Shown: in pieces, positions 1 to 11,747 of the stretch
How the letters are laid out: each line of letters begins with the position of its first letter
Position numbering within the stretch: position 1 is the first letter of the stretch
Assembly (NCBI GenBank): GCA_001179505.1
Contig: CDMY01000243.1
Coordinates: 586,184-650,183 of the forward strand
Length of the DNA stretch: 64,000 nt
Source of the DNA: Vitrella brassicaformis
Taxonomy: Eukaryota; Sar; Vitrellaceae
Direction: 5' to 3'
The notes under the pieces: model-generated
Told to the model about the DNA's origin: nothing
Databases searched by the model: none
Seen by the model: the letters and a program-made list of their open reading frames with translations, nothing else
Translations under genes and position numbers: made by a program

Positions 1-36
1 ACAGAGGCCAGTTACGAGCTATGTTCTGCAGCACCT

Positions 37-1922
37 TCATATCTGAAGACACACACACACAACACATGTGCAACAGGACAAAGCACACATCAATCGATCC
101 AGCCAGGCCAGAGACACCATCCATCTCTTTTTCCTACTTGCATTCGGCAGGGCCTTTTCGTAGTCAAGTATGCTCCTGAAATACCCCCCCCATCTCCTGT
201 ACTGCCGCTGCGAGTTCAGCAGTGGGTAACACTGGCTAGACAGCCCCCCGCTCTCGAACAGCCACATGACGCATTCATCGTGGCTGCCGCAGAACAGCCG
301 GCAGTCATCCCTGCCCGCGGCATCAGAGAGGCGAGCCAACATGCGATTTAGCACATCGGGAGTGACGACGCCTGTGAATCCGGGCAAAGGCAACGTGTCT
401 CGCAGGAGAGGGGGTGCTGCGACCGTCACGTTGCTGGACATGGGGATGTGCGGTCTCCTCTCCTCTGGCCTCAGGATCATGACCTTTTTGTATATCTCTG
501 TGCCCTCTTCTGTCTGCCTTCTGGCGCTGATGGGGTTGGCCAAAGCAAAGGTGTCGTCCTCGCCGTAGAAGGCGCACTCAGAGTAGATGCCGTTCGGCCG
601 GAACCTGAAGCCTCGGCAACTCATGACGGCTGGCGCATGCTGTAGGTAGCATATCCGGGCGCATATCTGGCGCATTTGCCTTTCTTCCTCGGTCGACGAG
701 TCATCGATCGCCCCAGCGCTTGACGAGAAGAAGCCCGTGCGGGCGGCCCTCACCTTGCTTGCCTTGCGATAGAAGACGGTGGTGCCCTTGAGCGTCTTGC
801 ACTCCACCCACGCCTGACCCCCGCCACATTTCCTCCTGCACGAATGGCTGTCGTGCTCGCCTCCCTCCGAGGTGTGATTGGTGAGGGGAAGATACCCGGA
901 CGAGCCGAGAACGTCCCGCACACCCTGGCTCAGGATGCGATCTCGAACGTACAGTGCCGTGTCTCCGTCCTGCCCTGGCGGCCTCGCGTCTGTCGGCAGC
1001 CGACGGAAAGCCACACGGGGCGACAGAGGTGACTCCTTGGTGACTGCCACGTCAGGTGTGTCGGCACTCTGGCGGAAATACAGGCACAGGTCGCCTCGGC
1101 TGAGAGTTGCCGAGGGGTGGAAGTTGTCGGCGAGATGGTCGGCACACCCCTTGATGGCCTGCAGGATCTCGACGGTAAAATCGGCGAAGTTTGAGGGCTC
1201 CCCAACGGTGCCGTTGTGGCCGATGGCGCCCCGGACGCCTCTGATCTTGAGTGGTGGGCCCTTCTGCTGCAGAGTGAATTGCCCGATGCTCAACGGAACT
1301 GTAGGCGGGTCAAAGACCACTTCGAACGCCCAGGGAGCAAGAGGGCCGACACCATTCCTGAAGGGAATGAGACAGGAACATGGAAAGCATCATGCAGTGC
1401 AGTGCAGTGCACTGCATGCAGCGTGTACCTGATGCCCAGCTGGATTTGCCAGCAGGGAGGGTCGCTGCCGGCCTCTGCACAGCCTGTGCAGTTGAGCACC
1501 AGCTGCAGCTCCTCGGTCATGTTGCAGCAGTAGGTCCCGTTCAGCATCGTGAAGTCAGCCTCCTTGCAATACGTCAGCTGCCACCCATCCAGAGTGTCGC
1601 CAGGCTGCGACGACATGACCAAGTCATACTGCCCGTCGAAACTCGCCAGAGTGGTCAGCGGGGCGTTGGGCGGCAAAAAGCCGCCGACCACCAGCTCACG
1701 AGAGATGCGGAAGTACCGCAAGCAGTCCTCTGTTCTCTCGCCCTCACACCGTCTGTTGCACACTTGTGTTGCATTGACAGCGGCTGGCCGGGCGTGTTGG
1801 ACGACGATTTGGGGGAAGGCGAGAGGCAGTGGGACGGATGACGGGGGAAAGGGGAGGGCGGGAAGAGGGGGCACGTACTTGAGCAGCAGCACAACAGCCA
1901 ACCCAATAGAGAAATGCACCAT
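37..1922 (-). CDS. secreted cysteine-rich protein with PAN/apple-like domains
   Basis: A multi-exon gene on the minus strand. The start at 1922 gives MVHFSIGLAVVLLLK, a good signal peptide, so the product probably enters the secretory pathway. A GTACGT donor follows directly, so the proline-rich stretch after it may be intron. A clear GT-AG intron lies at about 1358-1428 and joins LGI to NGVGPLAPW in frame. The mature part has many cysteines; near 560-700 a segment with CARICYL and MSCRGFRF, and near 250-310 CRLFCGSHDECVMW, have the spacing of PAN/apple domains, which bind carbohydrate or protein in apicomplexan microneme proteins. The reading frame stops at 37-39 and ends in low-complexity residues, so the real 3' end may be spliced or lie outside the window. 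Domain call is by eye; role in adhesion is inference. Confidence 0.6.
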
Positions 1923-1996
1923 TCTTTTTTTGGGAGGGGAGGGAAAGGAGATGAGCCCCACTGCAGGTCCCAAGTCGCGAGCTAATAATCCCCCGG

Positions 1997-3198
1997 ATGC
2001 ACCTTCTGATCTTTGTGTTTTTGTGGATCTGCGACCGCCATTCATCGTCATCAGCACACAGCACCGCCTGGCTGTCCCCTGCCGTCGTCCGCACTCCGCT
2101 GCTGAAGCATGTGTTGAGGCCGCCAATCACCTCACTCCGACCGCAGCAAAGGAGAGGACAGCTGCGCTCAGTCAGCTTGCAAGTAGCTGAACTTGATGAT
2201 ACAGATGACTTTGAGGACGAGGATGATGAAGGGCATCTGTCGGATGGCATCGCACCGCAGCTGAGTGAGAGCAAGTGGGAGAAATCGGCGCATCGCTACC
2301 GCCTCCGTGATGGCCTGGTCGGTGCGGTGAGGCGGAGCACAATGGTTGGAGAGGCATTCTTCGATGGCGCCATCGCGCCACTGATGGCGCTGTGTGGTTT
2401 GAGTGCGAGATTCCTCGTTTCGGGACTGGTCTTCCTGGTACGCCCACCAGTGAGTGCACTTTCTCCGATTCGCACTGACTGACGTCTCTCCGTCTGGTCC
2501 CAGGCTCTTGTCATGAGGCGTGACGCTGCTGTCACGGTGTGGGTGATCGGCTCCCTGCTGAATGCCGTTCTGGGCAAGGTGCTGAAGCGGCTCTTCAACC
2601 ACTCACGGCCCGACGAGGCGACCGTTAGTGACCCAGGGATGCCCTCATCCCACGCTATGTCACTTTCCTTCCTGTCGGTCTCCCTCATCCGGGCCATCAT
2701 CGACGCAGACCGGCTGCCGGCCTGGTGGAGGCTGGACAAGCGCTGGGCGGTGGTTCTCGTGTCGAGCTATGCGCTGCTGTCAGCTGTGTGGCGAGTGCGG
2801 GCGAACCTGCACACGAGTGAGCAGGTGGCGGTGGGAGGGGCTGTGGGAGGCACCGTGGGGCTCGTTTGGTACCAGCTGGGGAAGAACGGCATCAACAAGT
2901 GGATGGAGAGGTGAGTGGAGTGAATGTGGAGCAAGAACACGGAGCACGGCACAGTGTGATGTGATGTGATGTGTTGTGTTGTGTTGTGTTGTTGTGTGCT
3001 GTTGTGTTGTGTTTGTGTTGCAGGCAATTCGTGTTGATGACGGGGAAGCCGTTGCTGCCTTGGGGCTGGCTTGTGGGGATATGTCTGTTGGGCTCGCTGA
3101 CTGTTGGGTCAGTGGAGCGGAAAATTCACAAACTGCTCGTTAGACTGACAGGGGGGGCCGTGAAGAGAGACGATAGCAGCGACAGGAAGGACAAATGA
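1997..3198 (+). CDS. PAP2-superfamily lipid phosphatase, probably plastid (LPP-epsilon-like)
   Basis: Three exons (1997-2449, 2504-2910, 3024-3198) splice in frame at GT-AG sites to a 344-residue protein. The PAP2 catalytic motifs are all visible: KVLKRLFNHSRP (motif 1), GMPSSHAMSLSF (motif 2, catalytic His) and VWRVRANLHTSEQVAVGG (motif 3, R-x5-H). The family dephosphorylates phosphatidic acid or isoprenyl/dolichyl diphosphate in membranes. The GMPSSHA core and compact size resemble plant plastid LPP-epsilon or dolichyl-diphosphatase. The N-terminus, MHLLIFVFLWICD followed by about 45 Ser/Arg/Pro-rich residues and then an acidic patch, looks like a signal peptide plus transit peptide, as needed for a complex plastid. 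Hydrophobic helices surround the motifs. The second intron is almost pure TG/TGT repeat. Substrate cannot be fixed from sequence. Confidence 0.85.
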
Positions 3199-5348
3199 GT
3201 GTCGCTGCTATCCCTGGCTGTGTGTGTATAGCTATAAGCCTGGTGGACCTACTCACTAGACGTGTACACACGTGTCTGCCTGGTTGGTTGGTTGAGAGTA
3301 TGAAAGAATTGAATGAATTCGATAGTCATACGGCCGTCATGGTCATGAAGGAAGGAAGGAAGGAACTCGGAGAGGGGGAGAGAGGTCGCCTTAGACAAAT
3401 CGACACACCGACCGACCGACCGACCGACCGACCGACATCAGACAGAGAGACGGAGACGTATACACACGTACACACGTACGAAGCATGACACACACCGCGC
3501 CACACCGCACCGCACCGCACCAAACGCACCAGGCAGGTTGAATACTTACGGACCAATTCGACCTACACACAGCCACCCATCACACAGCACTCAATTGCGA
3601 TAGGCACAGATAGATAGATAGATAGACACGCCATCATACAAACATACATCGACATCGACATCGACATCGACATCGACATCGACACACACACGTGCAGAAG
3701 ACCACCACACACAACAAGAATCCATTGGTTGCATCCCTCATCGACTTACACGAAATAAATCAAATCAGTGCACGTCCCGTCCGTGGATGCCATGCCGTCC
3801 ATCAGTCCATCCATCCATCCATCCGTCCATCCATCCATCCATCCATCAAGGGTCCAGAAAAAACACCCGTGCTGGCTCCCTGGCTGGCCGGGTGACTGGG
3901 GGGGAGGGAGTGGTGTGTGTGCGGCATGGCTCTGGCTGGCAAAGAGTAGAAGAGAGGGCAGGCGGAAAATGCCCTACTCGGCCGTCCTGTCTGTCTGTCT
4001 GTCTGTCTGTCATTTCTTCCCCCCGATTTGCTGTCTCTCATTGTCTGTCAGGGCTCACTCACTCACTCACACAGACAGGTCACCTGCCCTGCACTCACTG
4101 GTGGGTGTAAATAAAGTGCAGACAGACACTTACGGGGAAGAACAAAGACGCCCAACACACGAAGCACACGACAGAGGGGAGGGAAAAAGTTCGGCGGCAC
4201 GCGTGGCTGTGTCTGTGGCTGGCTGGCTGGCATCAATGCATCCATTGTCCTATTATTATCATCAGAGGAGACCGGCATCTTCGTCATTGTGATTGTATGC
4301 ACACGAGCGGCAGGCAAGGAACTTGACGGCACGAAAGGGAAAACGTGCACTTCACACACACCAACAGGCAGGCAGGCAGGCAGGCAGGCAGCGGGCAGGG
4401 GGGAGGCTATCTACACACCAAAAGACCGACTCAAATCTGCACTTCCCAAATGTCTCTCTATCTGCTAGCAGGGAGGGGCTGGGGATGGCGGGGGGGACAA
4501 GTGAGAGGTGGGGACGGTGGGGATGGGATGCCGTCCGTTCCGTAAAGACAAATAAGAAACAAACCAACCTATGGCTCCCATCTGTCTGTCCTTGACTGAC
4601 TGGTGTGTATGTATGTACGTGTGGCTGGCTGATGAATACACCCACACCCACACGCACACGCACACAAAATACCCACGGCAGAATGTGTAAGTTCCGCTGT
4701 GCATGTACGTGAGTGAATGTAGGCAGGCACACGTGAGCTGAGCACAGACGAAACGGAGACAGGAAGGAATGAAGGAATCAAGGAAGAATTCCCCTCATCA
4801 CATCACATGAACGCCTGAGGCATGCATGGCCATGCACGCATCAACACCACACCCCCCACCCCTCGTCTGTCTGACCACGTGACGTGCACGGCATGGCATC
4901 TCATCTCATCTCATCTCATCTATCTCGCTTACAAAACCAAAATGGACGGCTGTGGTTGTCTGTCTGTCTGTCTGTCTATACACGAGTGAGTCAGTATGTA
5001 TCTCGGCCGTCCGCTCAGCTGCCCTGCCCTGCCCATAAATCAATCATCCACTCACTCACGCATGGACGCATGGACGCATGGAGGGATGGAGGGATGGAGG
5101 GAGTATGTACAGTATGTACACTCAACACAAACAACACGACACACACCATACCATAAACACACCGGTTGGTTGGTTGGTTGCTCGGGCGGTCTCAGCAAAG
5201 GGGGCAAAGCAGAATAACGAAACTTCCCACAGCAGTCAGCGTGCATCATGCAGTGCATGTACCAAACATGCCTATCTGCCGGCCGGCCTGCGATTCGCCC
5301 ATCCATCCGTCCATCCACACGCCCGCCCACCCCCCCTCAGTCACATGA
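3199..5348. repeat. microsatellite-rich intergenic spacer
   Basis: About 2.1 kb with no convincing exon on either strand. It is packed with short tandem repeats: GGAA near 3350, ACCG at about 3407-3436, GATA near 3609-3624, CATCGA at about 3647-3682, CCAT at about 3802-3846, TGTC at about 3987-4010, GGCA near 4363-4390, CATCT near 4900-4920 and GGAT/GCAT near 5060-5100. The reading frames found here are runs of these repeats. It separates the 3' ends of two convergent genes, so it holds their 3' UTRs and probably nothing else that I can see. Confidence 0.8.
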
Positions 5349-8300
5349 TCACACCCACCCCCGCCGCTTGTTCCTCAGCTGCATGCTGATCTGGTGCAAA
5401 GGGGAGTCACTGGGGGATGACGAGACGTGCGAGCCCGTCCGCAGGGATGACCGCTGTGGCATATGCTGGACCTCGTCCGAGTCGGTGGCCAGGAGGACGG
5501 GGAGGGGCTCGCGGGTCGCGGGGGGGGCCGTGGGGGATGATAGCATGTCGATCGATGTCGCACCCTACACACACACAGAAACAAACGGTACATGTGCCTT
5601 GCTTCGGGTATTGGTTTGGTCGATCCGATCATGGCGTGTGCGTGCCGTGCTGCGCTCACCGGTCTTCCTAATTCGCTGGGACTGGGTGAGTCGAGGGAGT
5701 CGGCCTCATCGAGTACCTTGTCGTCGTCGTTCTCGCGGGCGTTGTCCCGCCTGCGCTGCTCCTGCTCACGCATGCTGCCGCTGTTCAAGACATCGGGCGA
5801 GAAGCCGCCGCTCGACAGCGGGGGCTCAGTGCACCCGCCCTCGCTGCTGTCGTCGTCCCACTCGGTCTTGATGCGGCCCTGCACCCACGCACCCAGGCCC
5901 TGCCCACCGGTGGAGCGCGTGGATGTCCCCGGTGGTGTCTTGCCGCTGCCGCCTTTAGTGGGGTGTCTTGGGGCCTGCTGCCGCTCCAGCCACTGCTTGT
6001 GCCGCCGCACCATGATGGTGCACGCAATGACGGCCGCGATGATGATGGCGATGCACATGCTGAGCACCAGGGTGAAGGTGGTCCTTGAGGAGGAGCCGCC
6101 GGAGAGGGTGGGGGAGAGGTTGGGGGCGTCGCTGTCATCCATCTGTGTGCCAGTCTGCTTCTTGCGCAGCTGGTAGTCGTCTCCGTTGCCGCTGCTGGCG
6201 GTGTCCTTGTTGTCTTGGCCGCTGAAGCCGTTTGGAGGCTTGTTGAGTGCACTTAGGAAGACGATGGTGTCGTTCTCGCCGTGCTTCTTCTCCTGCTGCT
6301 CCAGGTACTTGTCATATATGTCCTGGAAGGGCAGGCTGGTGTTGTAGAGGTGGTCGATGTTGTGCGGGATGGACCGGTGCAAAGCCGAACCCTCGTCGGA
6401 CACGAGCGACTTCCAAGACGTCTCGATGGGCTTCCAGGCGGCGATGGCGGGGGGACTGCTTGATGATGAGCTGTCCTTGGGGACAACGGCTTGGTCGAGG
6501 ATGCTGCAAGACAATCAATACAGAAAGAAAGGACAATGCCGTCACGTGGGTCATTGGATTGCCTTTGGTGTGTGTGGTGTGTGGCATGGTTATGGTTGCC
6601 TGAAGAGGACGACGACGGATCCCTTCATCAAGGCCTTGAGTCTCACCCGCCTTGGCTCGACTTTCAGTGTCCGGGCCAGGGAGGTCTCGAGCGACGCCTG
6701 CAGCATACGCGACTTCTCCTCGTCCTGACCACACACACGGACACGGACAGAGTGCAGACTGCCACATGTCTGGCTTTGTGGGCCTGTCATCCATCTGTGG
6801 CTGGCTGACCTGTCGTAGGTCGTCAAACTTCAAGTCGAGGAGTCGGAGAGCGAAGAAGAAGGGATAGGACGACACCTGCTCAGAACCATTACGGTGGGCC
6901 ACCGCAGCACCTGACGCTGATGCAGACGCTACACACACATACATGCACAATGCATTAATGCCATGCCTCCGTTGGTGCCTCTGTCTGTCTGTCTGTCTGT
7001 GTGTGTGTGTGTCTCACTGACTGACTTATGTTGATGCATGCCCATTCGTCCTTGTCGCCGGGAGGGGGGCACACGTCATCGGCCAGACGACAGTGGGCGA
7101 AGAACTGACAAACAGCAAGCGACACACACGGTCGACCAGCCAGCCGTGCGACAATGCTGTCCGTCCGTCCGTCCGCACCTCGTTCTTCTGGATGCACTGT
7201 GCGTCAGGGTCCTGGCAGCATCGGGTGACGCGACAGTTGGAATCGTACAGCTGAGAACAACGACCTGAACGAACCGAACCAACGAGGAAAGAAAGCTCGG
7301 ATGAATGGCCGGCCCTCCCCTCCCCTGCTTGACCCCCGCCTCGACTGCCTACCGTGTGAGAGGTCGCATATGCCCTCTCCGTGTTTGCAGTCCTCATCGT
7401 CGATCTCGCCGTCGGCGAAGGGGCACTCCTTGCCGCCGTTGCTGGCGAACGTACGCACAGTGTAGGTGCGCCGTTTGATGCAGTCGACGTCACACGCACT
7501 CCAGTTGGACCACTCTCCGTCGCAGTCAGTCGCATCCGTCGTCCCGTCCTCCTCCGTCTCTTGCTTCTTGTCACATTTGTTGGCGTCGCACTGCCTCTCC
7601 TCCGTGAAGCCATCTTCGTGTAGGCAGCCCTCGCCCAGCCCCTCGTTCTCAACAAAGACGTCGAACCTTCGCCGCTGCACACAACTGTCGTCGCACTTGG
7701 ACCACTCGTTAAAGGTGCCCTCGCAGTTGAGCCGCTTGCACTGGCCGTCGCCGTGCTGGCAGGGCCGCGACTCCCTCCCGTCGTCCTTAGCGGGGCAGTC
7801 GGCGCCCTTGCCACGGGCGGGGGATGTGATCGTGAAGGTGCGGGTGGTTAGGCAGGACGGGTCACACTCCTCCCACTCCGACCACTTGCCCTCGCAATCA
7901 ACGTCTGATACATGTATCACGTCACATCAGACACACAGACACACAGACAGAGAGCGGTGGTGTCTGGATGTGGAGGGGGCTGGGGGTTCTCTCCCTCACC
8001 TGTTTCGCATTCGTCTCCCGTGCACTCCTCTTCTTCCTTAGCGTCGTCGGTGTATGGGCAGTTGTTGGCCGTGGCCGCCGGCGATGTGATCTTGTACCGC
8101 CGCTCGCGTCTGCAGTCCTTGGTGCACTTGCTCCACTCCAGCCACTCGCCAGTGCACGTCGCACCTGAGTGAGCCCACACACACATAGGCGATGCGTACG
8201 GGCCCCTCAATCGTCCCTGTTTGTCTGTATGTGCGCCGCGCCTGCCTTTACCTTTGTTGCATTCTCCATCGTCGCAGACCATCATCTCGACATCTCCGTC

Positions 8301-11272
8301 GTCGAATGGGCATGCCTTGCCGTCGCCCTCGGCCTTGTCGAGCACCTCATAGACCCGCTCCTTCTGGCACTTGTCGCTGCACTCACTCCACTTTGTCCAC
8401 TGACCCTTGCAGTCAGCAGCTGACACCACACACACACACGCATCCGGGGGGGGATGCAAGTTTGTGTGGCTGTCGACATGCCTGCCTCACTCCCTCACCG
8501 CATTGGTCGTCTTTGCATTTGCGTCTTTCCTGGAAGCCATCTGGTCTCGGGCAGTTCTTGCCCTTGCCCTCCGGCTCCTGCGTGACCTTGAGTGTCCGCT
8601 TCTGCTCGCACTTCTCGTCACAATCGCTCCAGTCGCCCCACTCATACTCGCAATCCACGGCTGCAACACACAACAACAATGGCCATTCACGGGTGTATGT
8701 CTGGCGTGTGTGTGGTCTGCACCGATCTCGCAGTCGTCATCGTCGCATTCCTCGATCTCCTCGTCCCCGTCTTCGTAGGGGCACTGCTCACCCTCGCCGA
8801 CGGCATCCTCCTTGATCGTGTACACGCGAGACCGTGTGCAGTTGGTGCCACACTTGCTCCACTCGCCCCAGCCGCCAACACAGTCGGTGTCTACCAGAAC
8901 AGAACGTACCAACCGATACGATACAGTGCAGTGCAGTGCATGCCAACGGCGGGGCGGGACGAGGGGTTGGTGGGTGTTTGTACCTTTAAGTTTGCAGGCT
9001 GATTTGGGGCACGTTCTCTTCTCCTGGTCCTGGTCTTCATAGTCGCAGGGGTCGCCCTTGCCCTTGGCCTCGCGGGTGACGTTGAACGTCCGCACCGTCT
9101 CGCACTTATCGTCGCACTCACCCCAATCGCCCCACTCCCCCTTGCAGTCCACATCTGCACAAACAAATGACCCACCCACCGTTTGGTCTCATGTTATGTT
9201 GTGTTTCTCTGTCCGTTGGCTCACTTCCATCGCATTCGTCATCGTCGCATTCTCGTGTCTCAGTGGCGCCATCTTTCTCAGGGCAGGGGTCCCCCTTGCC
9301 GGTGGCGTTGGCCGTGATGGTGAAGACTCTCTCTTGCTCGCACTCCTCGCTACACTTTGACCACTTCCCCCAATCGCCCACACACGGCTTGTCTGCATCG
9401 ACAGAGGGATGGGATACATACGGGGGTCGTATCGTGTATATCTGCTTGTGTATGTTGCTGTGGTCATATATGGCTGACCGGCAGGGCATTCGCCCCCCTC
9501 GCACGTGCGCTTCTGTTTGGTCCTGTCCTCGAATAGACACTCCTTGCCGCCACCCACCGCCTCACGCTCGAGCCGGAAGATTCGCTGCTGCTCACAGTCC
9601 TCGTCGCACTTGCCCCACTCGCCCCACTGACCCAGACAGTCAAGGTCTGCAACACACACACACACACACACACACACAGAGGAGAAGACACCTACTATTA
9701 AGTGGCCTAGAGTGACCAGACAGGCTGAGGTCGCTTGTTTGTTTCTGACCGTCGCAAAGTTCTTCCATGCAGCCCTCTTCCTGCAGCTCTCCGTGTGCGT
9801 ATGGGCACTGGTCCCCCTTGCCAGCGGCGCTCTCCTTGACCATGTAGCTCCTCACCCGCTTGCACTTCTTCTTGTCGCATTCACTCCAGGGCAGCCAGTC
9901 TCCGCGGCAGTCCCGCGATGGCGTCAGGATGGGCGGCACCACGTACCCGTCTTCACCGTACTCGTAGTCGTAATCGCCAGCGTAGGTGCACTCCTCCCCC
10001 GCACACACCTGCAACTCCACCATCCCGTTCTTCACGGGGCAGGCCTTGCCGCCATTCTTGGCGGGACGAGAGATGGCGTAGATGCGCTCTTGCGTGCAGT
10101 CAGCCGAACAGCTAGACCAAGATGACCTGGGTGAGCAGCAGGAAAGGCACCAACACATTACATTCGTCTGTCTGTGGCTGGGCTGAGACGCTTTTTGTCT
10201 GTGTTTATTCGTACGTACCAGCTGCCTTTGCAGTCTTGGGGGGCGGCCTTTTCGGGGCACTTGGGGCACTCTCGCGTCTGTTTCTCGCCGTCAGGGAACT
10301 TGCACACATCGTCGGTGCCGGGCTTGGGCATGACGACTCGATACTGCCGTTCTTGTGTGCAGGTCTCCTCGTCACAGGGGCTCCATGGCGTAAAGAAGCC
10401 CTTGCAGTCGTCCTCGCCCTTGACGGCTTTCTTCTTTTTCTTCTTCTGCTGATTGGCTGTCTGCTTACTGTCCGTGAAGGCATCTGGCTGTTGCTCTGTA
10501 CCGGCGCCGAACCACCAGTCGAGCACGTCACCCACCGTGCCCCATACTGAAGATGCTGAGGAAAGAGAGCAGACACATAGCATAGGTGATTGGGGTCTGT
10601 GGTGCCTGCCATTCACGTACATTTGTCGATGTCGTCGACCGACGCGAATTTGCTGAGCATTGGGTCGCCGTCCTCCTTCTGCTGTTCGCACAGGTCCTCC
10701 GAGCACTCGCCCACCACCTTGGTGCCGTGAGGGAAGGCGCAGTTGCTGGTGTCGCCGTCCTCCTGAGCCGGATTCTCGTACCACTTGACCCTCGAGCAGT
10801 CCTCGGTGCACCGGCTCCACTCGGTCCACTTGCCCTCGCATTTCTTGGCGTCTTTGCTGCCCATGGCGCTGACCTTGGCCTTGCCCTCGGGCACTCCATT
10901 CCGCGACAGACACACTACCCTGCCGTCCTCCACGGTCGGCGTGCCGGCCCCCTCAGGGGCGAAGTAGTGCAGGTGGCAGTTGTCCTTGCGCGTCATGAAG
11001 AAAGAGATGCCTTGGCAGGGGGTGTACTCGTTGAGAGCGAAGGTCAGGCATGCCCCCGCACACGCCTTGAGGTCGCCATCGGGCACCGACACCTGCCGCT
11101 CCAGCACCGCCCTCTCCTTGGTCCTGGGAGGGATACACACGCCGCTCTGGTTGAGGCCTTCCTGCAACAGCGCTGTGTATCCCTCGGGCACCTCCAGCTG
11201 CTGTGCCGAGGCCGTCACGAGCACCGACACCAGCAGCAGTGCGATGATACAACGGTTAGCGCAATTCGTCAT
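5349..11272 (-). CDS. type I membrane protein with about 14 thrombospondin type-1 repeats and a SEA-like segment
   Basis: About 17 exons encode roughly 1,500 residues. The start at 11272 gives a signal peptide, MTNCANRCIIALLLVSVLV, then a PAN-like cysteine cluster (CVPP, CAGACLTF, CHLHYF). About 14 TSRs follow (7,354-10,860), each opening with C-x-G-x-W-x-x-W-x-x-C-x3-C as in CEGKWTEWSRCTEDC. Most sit one per exon. Then come a Cys-rich linker (about 7,030-7,270), a SEA-like segment across 6,597-6,930 (LARTLKVEPRRVRL, GSVVVLF), a Ser-rich stalk, one transmembrane helix (VLSMCIAIIIAAVIACTIMV, near 6,020-6,090) and a tail of about 200 residues. The last exon (5349-5566) ends GWV with Trp next to last. 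The layout is that of apicomplexan TRAP/MIC-type adhesins that link surface ligands to the motor, but no vWA domain is seen. Adhesion is inference; architecture is read directly. Confidence 0.85.
7354..10860 (-). repeat. tandem TSR exon array
   Basis: The TSR part of the receptor is a run of homologous exons. Repeats start at DNA positions near 10,848 (CEGKWTEW), 10,395, 10,230, 9,915, 9,640, 9,390, 9,155, 8,890, 8,660, 8,415, 8,160, 7,900, 7,730 and 7,520. Seven consecutive repeats (about 8,000-9,645) are each on their own exon of about 165 bp with introns of 60-110 bp; the exon at 7,354-7,905 carries three repeats, and two repeats are split or paired in exons at 9,749-10,560. This pattern fits expansion by exon duplication. 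Confidence 0.8.
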
Positions 11273-11747
11273 TGTGGCGGCTCGTATGTGAGTCAGCCTC
11301 AGCGGGGCAGGCGGAATGTCATCGAACAAGTGGATAGCCCCCTCCTCCTCTCGTGGCAGCAGCGATCACAACCGCTACTCAGCCTTGACGAGGGAACGTG
11401 GCGGCCGCCGTCCCGAGGGCCACAGGAAGCCCCTCTACGAAGAAAATAGCCAGCGAGTTTCCTTCTCTCCTCGTTTAATTTGGCCCTCCCTCTACCTCCT
11501 CCAGCGCCAACGGCTGTCGCTCGACTGGCCTCGTCTGTGCTTGCAGCCGTAGCTTCGTGTGGCCTCTATGCCGTGCGACTTAGCCTTGTGCCGCGCTCCT
11601 CTCCCTTCCCTGATTCCTTGTGTGAAGGACAACTAATTCTGTCCGTACAAGCTCGCAAGTCAGGGGAGGGAGGGAGAGACAGGCAGAGCAGCAACACACA
11701 CCTTGTTTGAGCCCCTACATCGAAAAAGGACTTCCAGTGGCACCACG
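11273..11747. promoter_or_regulatory. divergent intergenic region between the TSR receptor and the polycystin gene
   Basis: Both neighbours start here and are read away from each other, so these 475 bp must hold two promoters and two 5' UTRs. I see no TATA box at a useful distance and no long repeat. A CT-rich stretch at about 11,460-11,510 and at 11,595-11,610 could be initiator-like. Nothing more specific can be supported. Confidence 0.45.

Noticed and set aside
3780-3850. Regular short repeats that could suggest a CRISPR-like array
   Set aside because: They are perfect 4-bp microsatellites (CCAT) without unique spacers, and the genome is eukaryotic.
5592-6176. Long plus-strand open frame opposite the TSR receptor tail
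   Set aside because: The minus-strand frame has a membrane helix, splice sites and domain continuity; the plus frame is a GC-rich shadow.
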